In this document: in pieces, positions 24,969 through 31,289 of the stretch
How positions within the stretch are numbered: position 1 is the stretch's first letter
How the letters are laid out: each line of letters starts with the position of its first letter
Assembly: GCA_001701225.1 (NCBI GenBank)
Contig: DAAQ01000028.1
Span: 124,001-188,000 of the forward strand
Direction: 5' to 3'
DNA length: 64,000 nucleotides
Source: Bacteroidales bacterium H5
Lineage (GTDB): Bacteria; Bacteroidota; Bacteroidia; Bacteroidales; Muribaculaceae
The notes under the pieces: model-generated
Told to the model about the DNA's origin: nothing
Database searches by the model: none
What the model saw: the letters and a program-made list of their open reading frames with translations, nothing else
Translations under genes and position numbers: made by a program

Positions 24969-25080
24969 GGAAAAGTGTATATTTTGAGGGGTGAAATTTA
25001 TGGAAAAGTGTATATTTAGTGGGGTAAATCCGATGGAAAAGTGTATATTTGCAGCGGATATTTTATGCGAAAAGTGTAAA
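24969..25080 (+). repeat. Four-copy 33-bp tandem repeat array
   Basis: The core GGAAAAGTGTATATTT begins at 24969, 25002 and 25035, and a weaker CGAAAAGTGTAAA copy begins at 25068. The period is exactly 33 bp. The remaining 16-17 bp of each unit is unrelated between copies apart from G/A richness. Copy 3 ends in a full TATATTTG promoter box (25044-25051). It lies just upstream of a truncated ATPase gene. It is not a CRISPR: the core is too short and the 'spacers' are too short. Confidence 0.85.
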
Positions 25081-25096
25081 AATTTAAACTAAGTAT

Positions 25097-25231
25097 ATGC
25101 TTTACAGGAAAATAGAAAAACCGATAAGGGAATTCCTTGCAGGGCATCGTGATAAGGTACTTGTGGTCGAGGGAGTGCGTCAGACAGGAAAAGTCGTCCA
25201 CGCTCCGATATATGATGTGATGTTCGTTTGA
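25097..25231 (+). pseudogene. Truncated AAA ATPase (DUF4143-type) remnant
   Basis: The open frame encodes 44 residues: it starts MLYRKIEKPIREFLAG, continues KVLVVEGVRQTGK, and then runs into unrelated sequence before a stop. The first about 33 residues match the N-terminus of Bacteroidales AAA ATPases with a C-terminal DUF4143, up to the Walker A lysine (GVRQTGK). These proteins normally have about 380 residues. The break falls inside the P-loop, where the following Ser/Thr is lost, so it cannot be functional. The repeat array in front probably served as the promoter region of the intact gene. Confidence 0.75.
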
Positions 25232-25257
25232 CTGTGAGACCATAGGTATGACAACAA

Positions 25258-25290
25258 CTCCCCCTCGGCCGGGTGGTGGCCGAGGGGGAG
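25258..25290 (-). terminator. GC-rich terminator hairpin for the LRR gene
   Basis: CTCCCCCTCGGCC (25258-25270) and its complement (25278-25290) form a 13-bp perfect stem with a 7-nt loop. On the minus strand it is followed by TTGTTGTC. It lies 87 bp after the LRR gene stop and could also act on the plus strand. Confidence 0.7.
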
Positions 25291-25376
25291 GATTGTTTCA
25301 GTATAGCGTGTGGAAATCAGAATCAGTCAGCTAACGGAGAGAGGAGTATGAGTGTGCAACGGGTCAGTCAGGCTGA

Positions 25377-26432
25377 TCAGGGATTCCACTGGCAGGCGAT
25401 CATGGACAGGCTGTTGCAGGCGATGGTGCGGAGGTCCATAATCTGGTTGTAACGGCAGTTGATGTAGGTGAGCGCCTGGTCGAACGATACGTCAAGCATG
25501 GTGAGCTGGTTGTTGTTGCAGATGAGGCGCTGCAGGAATGTCTGGTTCGACAGCACGAGCTGGGTCAGGTCGTTGTAGGCGCAGTCGACATACTGTACGT
25601 TGGGGCAATCCTCGACGGTGAATGTGGTGAGGTCGTTGTACGAGCATACGATGTCAAGCAGGGCCGAGCAGTTGCGGACACCGAGGGTGACCATGTTGTT
25701 GTCGGAGCAGATGAGCGATGCGAGCGAGGGGAGACCCGATACGATGAAGGTAGTGATCTCGTTGTCGTCGATGTTGAGGTTCTGGAGATTCTCTACACCG
25801 GCCAGGGTGAGCTGGGTGAGCTTGTTGTAGCCGCAATAGAGATTCTTGAGGGCGGTGCAGCCGCTCACGTTGAGCGCTTCGAGGTGGCAGCCCTGGCAGT
25901 TGAGGGTCTGGAGATTGAATGCGTTGGAAACATCGAGGTCTACAAACAGGTTGTTCGAGACATTGAGTTTCTTGAGCAGCGGGGTGTTGTTGAGGTCAAT
26001 CTCGGTGAGGCGGTTCTTGTAGACGGCCACGTCCTGAAGCTGCGAGCAGTTGTCGAGGTCGATGGAGGTCAGTTTGTTACGCGAGGCGTTGAGCTCGGTG
26101 AGGGCGGTACATCCGGCAACGCTCATTGATGTGAGCTCGTTGCGCGATACATCTACTTTGGTCAGGGCCTTGAATCCGGCGAGGTTGAGTGTGCCGCCGA
26201 GCTTCTTGTCCTTCCATTCGATAGCGGTGATGTGGCCACCCTGTACGGTGACACCTTCGATATTTGCGATGGCATTTACGTCTGCCACTTTCAGGGCCTG
26301 TGCGTTGGTTCCCTCTTTTGCGGGCTCAGCGAGGAAAGCCTTTATCAGCTTAGCCTCGTTCTTGTCGAGATTCTGAGCGAATGCGGTCATGCTCCCGAGC
26401 AGGACTGCAATGATTAATAACGCTTTTTTCAT
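25377..26432 (-). CDS. Secreted leucine-rich-repeat protein with 21-residue units
   Basis: This 351-residue protein has a signal peptide cleaved near residue 20 (AFA-QN), a helical cap (21-89) and twelve LRR units of exactly 21 residues (90-341). A thirteenth partial unit ends the chain (342-351). The unit consensus is LxxLxxxxNxLTxLxVxxCxx, for example LTKVDVSRNELTSMSVAGC at 90-108. Cys often occupies the position after the 'N' ladder, as in some BspA/internalin-like proteins. It has no transmembrane or sorting tail, so it may be secreted or periplasmic. LRRs usually bind proteins; the partner is unknown. It is a single gene, in divergent/isolated context. Confidence 0.85.
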   Translation of the reverse strand: MKKALLIIAVLLGSMTAFAQNLDKNEAKLIKAFLAEPAKEGTNAQALKVADVNAIANIEGVTVQGGHITAIEWKDKKLGGTLNLAGFKALTKVDVSRNELTSMSVAGCTALTELNASRNKLTSIDLDNCSQLQDVAVYKNRLTEIDLNNTPLLKKLNVSNNLFVDLDVSNAFNLQTLNCQGCHLEALNVSGCTALKNLYCGYNKLTQLTLAGVENLQNLNIDDNEITTFIVSGLPSLASLICSDNNMVTLGVRNCSALLDIVCSYNDLTTFTVEDCPNVQYVDCAYNDLTQLVLSNQTFLQRLICNNNQLTMLDVSFDQALTYINCRYNQIMDLRTIACNSLSMIACQWNP

Positions 26433-26549
26433 AAAACAATAGTTGTTGGTTGAGTTATTTTGTACTTATCTAACAAGACAAGTTCAAAAAAGGTTTTATG
26501 AAATGCGAAAATTTTTGTCATCGCGTCCGGCCCCTGAGCCAGAGGGTTT

Positions 26550-28115
26550 TCAGAATGGCGGCGCGTCGTCTGATGTGGTGGTTGAGGTGAGGTCTACGGT
26601 GCCTCCCGACAGGGGTGTGGAGGCGGCGGCGAATGGTGAGCCTGCCTCTTCGACGCTGTCTGTGTTTATGCGCGACACGCGTGTGCCGCTGCCTTTCTCG
26701 GTGTCGCCGTCCCAGTTCTCGAAGCGTGCGTATTTCGACTTGAAGCGCATCTTCACATCGTCCACGCGGCCCGAACGGTGCTTGGCCACGATGAACTCGG
26801 CCAGACCGCGTATGTCATTGCCGGCGGCGTCGGTGCCCGAGCGCAGGTAGTATTCGGGACGGTGGATGAAGCACACGATGTCGGCGTCCTGCTCGATGGC
26901 TCCCGACTCGCGCAGGTCGCTGAGCTGGGGGCGCTTGCCGTCCTTGCTGTCTGCACCTCGGCTCTCGACCGAGCGGTTGAGCTGCGACAGGGCCACGATG
27001 GGTATGTTCAGCTCCTTGGCCAGCTGCTTGAGCGAGCGCGAGATCATGGAGACCTCCTGCTCGCGCGAGCCGAATTTCATGCCCGAGGCGTTCATCAGCT
27101 GCAGGTAGTCGATGATGATGAACTGCACGTTGTGCTCCCTCACCAGACGGCGTGCCTTGGTGCGCAGCTCGAAGATGGATAGTGACGCCGTGTCATCGAT
27201 GAACAGGGGGGAGTTATACAGGTTCTTGACCCTCGACATAAGCTGGTCCCACTCCATCTGCGAGAGCTGTCCGCTCTTTATCTTCTCGCCCTCTATCTCG
27301 CAGGTGTTCTGTATGAGGCGGTTGACGAGCTGGAGGTTTGACATCTCGAGCGAGAATATGGCCACGGGGATGTTATAGTTAACCGCCATGTTCTTGGCCA
27401 TCGACAGCACGAAGGCTGTCTTGCCCATGGCGGGACGGGCGGCGATGATGATGAGGTCTGAGCGCTGCCAGCCCGAGGTGAGCTTGTCGAGCTCGTGATA
27501 GCCCGACTCGAGGCCCGAGAGGCCCGAGGCCCTGTTGGCTGCTGTCTGTATCTGCTCGATGGCGGCGTTGATGACGGGGTCTATCTGGGTGACATCCTTC
27601 TTGACATTGCGCTGGGATATCTCGAAGAGCTTACCCTCGGCCTCCTGCAGCAGGTCGTCTACGTCATAGCTCTCGTCAAACGCCTGTGCCTCGATCTGCG
27701 AGGCGAAGCGTATCAGCTCGCGTGCCAGATATTTCTGCGCCACGATGCGGGCGTGAAACTCGACATGCGCGCCCGACGCCACCCTCGACGTGAGCTCCGA
27801 GACACGGAGCGCGCCTCCGGCACCCTCGAGGTCCCCCTGCAGGCGCAACTGCTCGGTCACGGTGAGCATGTCGATGCTCTTCTGCGCGGCGCCGAGGCTC
27901 TGTATGGCGGCATATATCTTCTGGTTTGCCGGCTCGTAGAACGATTCGGGCTTCAGTATGTCACAGACAGCGGTATAGGCGTCTTTCTCGAGCATCAGGG
28001 CGCCGAGCACGGCCTCCTCGAGGTCGTTGTCGCGGGGTGGCATACGGCCCCCGTGGTCGAATTTCGAGATATGTTCGGGCTTGCCTGTGCGGCGCTGCGT
28101 ATTGTCCTGTGGCAT
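26550..28115 (-). CDS. dnaB: Replicative DNA helicase DnaB
   Basis: This 521-residue hexameric helicase unwinds the fork. The N-terminal DnaB domain (about 25-130) starts 'MPPRDNDLEEAVLGALMLEK'. The RecA-like C-terminal motor has Walker A 'PAMGKTAF' near 228-235, 'AIFSLEMS', 'IIDYLQLMN' (Walker B) and 'ALSQLNRSVESR'. The extra N-terminal about 20 residues and the Ser/Thr-rich end ('TSTTTSDDAPPF') are variable tails. No intein is present. It diverges from ispD over a 78-bp region that contains both promoters. Confidence 0.97.
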   Translation of the reverse strand: MPQDNTQRRTGKPEHISKFDHGGRMPPRDNDLEEAVLGALMLEKDAYTAVCDILKPESFYEPANQKIYAAIQSLGAAQKSIDMLTVTEQLRLQGDLEGAGGALRVSELTSRVASGAHVEFHARIVAQKYLARELIRFASQIEAQAFDESYDVDDLLQEAEGKLFEISQRNVKKDVTQIDPVINAAIEQIQTAANRASGLSGLESGYHELDKLTSGWQRSDLIIIAARPAMGKTAFVLSMAKNMAVNYNIPVAIFSLEMSNLQLVNRLIQNTCEIEGEKIKSGQLSQMEWDQLMSRVKNLYNSPLFIDDTASLSIFELRTKARRLVREHNVQFIIIDYLQLMNASGMKFGSREQEVSMISRSLKQLAKELNIPIVALSQLNRSVESRGADSKDGKRPQLSDLRESGAIEQDADIVCFIHRPEYYLRSGTDAAGNDIRGLAEFIVAKHRSGRVDDVKMRFKSKYARFENWDGDTEKGSGTRVSRINTDSVEEAGSPFAAASTPLSGGTVDLTSTTTSDDAPPF

Positions 28116-28138
28116 ATTGTGTGGGGTTTATGTGTATG

Positions 28139-28187
28139 CAAAGTTAGTGAGTTTTTTGGTGATTTTCGCGAATTGTCAGTAACTTTG
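28139..28187. promoter_or_regulatory. Divergent dnaB (minus) and ispD (plus) promoters
   Basis: The minus-strand box TAACTTTG (28146-28139) is 24 bp before dnaB. On the plus strand, TTG (28156-28158), a 21-bp spacer and TAACTTTG (28180-28187) precede the ispD ATG by only 6 nt, so the ispD transcript is probably leaderless or nearly so. Confidence 0.75.
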
Positions 28188-28193
28188 CGTAAG

Positions 28194-28877
28194 ATGTTGA
28201 TAAATTACCATATCGTCGTGGCCGCGGGCACCGGGTCGCGCTACGGCGGACCTCTGCCCAAACAGTTCTGCCCGCTGTGGGGACGCCCGGTGCTGATGAC
28301 CACACTCGAGCGGCTTGCCGATGCCGCTCCCGATGCCGAGATTGTCGTGGTGCTGAGCCCGGAGATGACCGGGTTCTGGGCCGACATGTGCCGTGAGCAC
28401 GGTTTCACCCTCCCGCACCGTGTGGTTCATGGTGGCGCGACACGTGCCGGGAGCGTACGCAATGCCCTGGCGCTCGTCGACCCCGCGACGGTGGGGTGGG
28501 TGAGCGTCCATGATGCGGCGCGCCCCATGGTGAGCCGCGCCCTGTTCGGGCGCCTGCTCGACGCGCTGCCCGGCGCAGACGGCGTGATACCCGCGGTGGC
28601 CGTGACCGACTCGCTGAGGGTGGTGTGCGCTGACGGCACGTCGCATGCCGTCGACCGCTCGGCCTACCGTGCCGTGCAGACCCCGCAGCTTTTCGACGGA
28701 CGCAAGCTGCTCGCGGCCAACCGTCAGGAACTGCGGCCCGAATTCACGGACGACGCCTCGGTCATGGAGGCGGCCGGATACTGCAACCTGCGCCTCGCCG
28801 AGGGCGACGTGGCCAACATCAAGATAACGCACAGCGGTGACATCGAGAGGATAGAGCGCGATGGCAGACATTCTTGA
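28194..28877 (+). CDS. ispD: 2-C-methyl-D-erythritol 4-phosphate cytidylyltransferase
   Basis: IspD couples CTP to MEP in the non-mevalonate isoprenoid pathway. The 227-residue protein shows the nucleotide-binding 'AAGTGSRYG...PKQF' (Arg16, Lys23 equivalents) and 'VHDAARPMVS'. It also has 'AVDRSAYRAVQTPQLF' and 'FTDDASVMEA', all family hallmarks. The frame is open far upstream, but homology begins at ATG 28194. The promoter box right before it confirms this start. The 3' end overlaps recG by 17 nt, giving a coupled pair. Confidence 0.95.
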   Translation: MLINYHIVVAAGTGSRYGGPLPKQFCPLWGRPVLMTTLERLADAAPDAEIVVVLSPEMTGFWADMCREHGFTLPHRVVHGGATRAGSVRNALALVDPATVGWVSVHDAARPMVSRALFGRLLDALPGADGVIPAVAVTDSLRVVCADGTSHAVDRSAYRAVQTPQLFDGRKLLAANRQELRPEFTDDASVMEAAGYCNLRLAEGDVANIKITHSGDIERIERDGRHS

Positions 28878-30954
28878 CACCGACATAAAGTTCCTCAAGG
28901 GATTCGGGCCCAAGCGTGCCGATCTGCTCGAGAAGAATCTGGGCATACGCACCTACAGGGACCTGCTCTATCATTTCCCGACATCATATATCGACCGCTC
29001 GTCGATAAGGCGCATAGCCGATTTCAGTGGCAACGACATGCCTTCGGTGCAGGTCAAGGGGCGCTTCGTCTCGATGACCGTCCAGGGCGAGGGGGCCAAG
29101 TCGCGCCTCGTGGGCCTCTTCTCAGATGGCTCGGGCGTGATGGAGGTGGTGTGGTTCCAGCGCATCAAGGCTATGCGCGAGCTCTATCACACCTCGACCG
29201 ACTATGTGGTGTTCGGCAAGCCTGTGCCCTTCAACGGCCGCTGGAGTATGGTGCATCCCGAGGTCGACGTGCCGGGAGCCGTGGCCACGCAAATCGAGTT
29301 CCGCGGCGTCTACCCCCTCACCGAGCAGTTGCGCAACCGGGGCTTCTCGTCGCGCACATTCTCTCTCGCCGCCCGCGAGATACTCGGGGCCATGCGCACG
29401 GTGCATGAGACGCTGCCCCCCTCGGTCATCTCGTCGCTGGGGCTGATGGGGCTCGGCGAGGCCCTGCGCACCATCCACAACCCTCCGACGCCGGCCCTGC
29501 TCGAGCGTGCCAGGCTCAGGCTCAAGTTCGAGGAGCTGTTTTACCTGCAGCTCGACATCCAGAGCCGCGCCCGCACCCGGTCGGCATCGACGCCCGGTTT
29601 CTTCTTCCCGAGAATAGGACATTTCTTCAACACATTCTATAGCGAGTTCCTCCCCTTCCCGCTCACCGGTGCGCAGAAGCGGGTCATAAAGGAGATACGC
29701 GCCGACATGGCCACCGGGCGGCAGATGAACCGTCTGCTGCAGGGCGATGTCGGGAGCGGCAAGACCCTGGTGGCCCTGCTCACCATGCTCATAGCCCTCG
29801 ACAACGGCACGCAGGCGTGCCTGATGGCCCCGACCGAGATTCTGGCCACACAGCACTATGAGACCCTGTCGGGCCTCGTCGCCCCCATGGGAATCAATGT
29901 CAAGCTGCTCACCGGCTCGACGCGCAAGAAGGCCCGCGAGCAGATACACTCGCAGCTGGAGGATGGTTCGCTGCACATACTTGTCGGCACACATGCCGTC
30001 ATCGAGGATAATGTCAGGTTCAAGAACCTCGGCTTCATAGTCATTGACGAGCAGCACCGCTTCGGTGTGGCCCAGCGGGCGCGCCTGTGGGGCAAGAACA
30101 CCGTGCTTCCCCACGTGCTGGTGATGACAGCCACACCTATCCCCCGCACCCTGGCCATGACCGTATATGGCGACCTTGACGTCAGCGTCATTGACGAGCT
30201 TCCCCCGGGGCGCAAGCCTGTGCAGACCCTGCTGCGATATGACGAGGAGCGGTTTGCCACCTATCAGGGCATAGGGCGTCAGTTGCGCATGGGGCGTCAG
30301 GTCTATATAGTCTACCCTCTCATCGAGGAGAACGAGAAGCTCGACCTCAGGTCGCTCGAGGAGGGGTATGAGAGCATCTGCGAGATATTCCGCGACTACA
30401 GGGTGGCTTACGTGCATGGCCGCATGAAACCCGAGGAGAAGGACTATCAGATGGGGCTCTTCGCCTCGCATCAGGCCGACATACTTGTCAGCACCACTGT
30501 CATCGAGGTAGGTGTCAATGTGCCCAATGCCACCACAATGGTGATAGAGAATGCCGAGCGGTTCGGCCTCTCGCAGCTGCATCAGTTGCGCGGACGTGTC
30601 GGGCGCGGCGAGGGTCAGAGCTACTGTGTGCTGATGACCAAGCGCAAGATTGCCAAGGATACCCGCAAGCGGCTCGAGCTGATGACCCAGACCACCGACG
30701 GATTCGTCATAGCCGAGGCCGACATGCAGATGCGCGGCCCCGGCGACATCGAGGGCACACAGCAGAGCGGTATCCCCTTCGACCTGCACATAGCCAACCT
30801 TGCCACCGACGGCATCATCGTGCAGATAGCACGTGACAAGGCCGTCGAGGTGCTCGAGGCTGATCCGGCGCTCGCCTCGCCAGAGGGGCAGATGATGCGC
30901 GGGCAGCTTGCCAGGCTCGCGTCCCGTACCCGCGACTGGTCGCGAATCTCCTGA
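28861..30954 (+). CDS. recG: ATP-dependent DNA helicase RecG
   Basis: RecG remodels stalled forks and Holliday-type junctions. The 697-residue protein has the N-terminal wedge/OB domain ('IKFLKGFGPKRADLL', 'VKGRFVSMTVQG'). Its two helicase lobes carry Walker A GDVGSGKT (295-302), DEQH (396-399), 'MTATPIPRTLAM' and 'TTVIEVGVNVPNATTMVIE'. The 'QLRGRVGRG' motif VI and the C-terminal TRG region are also present. It overlaps ispD by 17 nt and is the second gene of that unit. Confidence 0.97.
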   Translation: MADILDTDIKFLKGFGPKRADLLEKNLGIRTYRDLLYHFPTSYIDRSSIRRIADFSGNDMPSVQVKGRFVSMTVQGEGAKSRLVGLFSDGSGVMEVVWFQRIKAMRELYHTSTDYVVFGKPVPFNGRWSMVHPEVDVPGAVATQIEFRGVYPLTEQLRNRGFSSRTFSLAAREILGAMRTVHETLPPSVISSLGLMGLGEALRTIHNPPTPALLERARLRLKFEELFYLQLDIQSRARTRSASTPGFFFPRIGHFFNTFYSEFLPFPLTGAQKRVIKEIRADMATGRQMNRLLQGDVGSGKTLVALLTMLIALDNGTQACLMAPTEILATQHYETLSGLVAPMGINVKLLTGSTRKKAREQIHSQLEDGSLHILVGTHAVIEDNVRFKNLGFIVIDEQHRFGVAQRARLWGKNTVLPHVLVMTATPIPRTLAMTVYGDLDVSVIDELPPGRKPVQTLLRYDEERFATYQGIGRQLRMGRQVYIVYPLIEENEKLDLRSLEEGYESICEIFRDYRVAYVHGRMKPEEKDYQMGLFASHQADILVSTTVIEVGVNVPNATTMVIENAERFGLSQLHQLRGRVGRGEGQSYCVLMTKRKIAKDTRKRLELMTQTTDGFVIAEADMQMRGPGDIEGTQQSGIPFDLHIANLATDGIIVQIARDKAVEVLEADPALASPEGQMMRGQLARLASRTRDWSRIS

Positions 30955-31029
30955 TTTTAACATAAAATCCGCCTTTTAACCCAATGTATTGACGTTTTTT
31001 AATCACTTTTTGCGCATTTCCCTCCGTCA

Positions 31030-31209
31030 AACAGCCCCCGAGTTTGTTCTAACAGTGAAAGAAGAAACCAAGGCCTCCCGCTCCGGGAGGCAACAATGTT
31101 ACATCCCTCGTCCTCTTTATCGAGTTGCGAAACTGGGTACTGAGGCTCTCATAAATAAATAGTTGAAACGTGAGGAGCGGTTTGCGGCATCAGTCGCAAA
31201 CCGCTTTTC
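31030..31209 (+). ncRNA. Candidate structured RNA or recG 3' UTR
   Basis: The stretch after recG has no gene but several stems. These are GCCTCCCG/CGGGAGGC with a 3-nt loop (31073-31080/31084-31091), CTCG/CGAG (31107-31110/31121-31124) and a longer-range GCTC/GAGC pairing. It ends in a strong terminator. The AT-rich segment between 31150 and 31165 looks single-stranded. No clear promoter was found, so it may be only the recG trailer. Comparison with known Bacteroidales RNA families (for example Bacteroidales-1, 6S-Flavo) would decide. Confidence 0.4.
31176..31209 (+). terminator. Terminator ending the recG/RNA transcript
   Basis: An 11-bp stem (AGCGGTTTGCG at 31176-31186 with 31195-31205) has an 8-nt loop and is followed by TTTTCT. 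Confidence 0.85.
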
Positions 31210-31227
31210 TCGTGCCTGATATGTACA

Positions 31228-31268
31228 ACAATGCGGGAGTCGCCGCGATTACGGCCCTCCCGCATTGT
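31228..31268 (-). terminator. Terminator of the BspA-like gene
   Basis: A 12-bp stem (ACAATGCGGGAG at 31228-31239 with 31257-31268) has a 17-nt loop, 21 bp after the stop codon. On the minus strand it is followed by ACATAT rather than a T-run, so termination may be weak. Confidence 0.6.
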
Positions 31269-31289
31269 CCTGTATGGCTTGTGCTGAGG

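Noticed and set aside
24969..25080. Short direct repeats read as a possible CRISPR array
   Set aside because: The conserved core is only about 16 bp with 17-bp intervals, no cas genes are nearby, and the array sits directly in front of a gene start like a regulatory repeat.
27495..28193. N-terminal extension of ispD by 233 codons
   Set aside because: It lies antisense to dnaB and upstream of the ispD promoter; IspD homology starts at ATG 28194.
29122..30963. 613-codon open frame antisense to recG
   Set aside because: recG motifs are complete on the other strand; the antisense product is low-complexity and Gly/His/Leu-rich.
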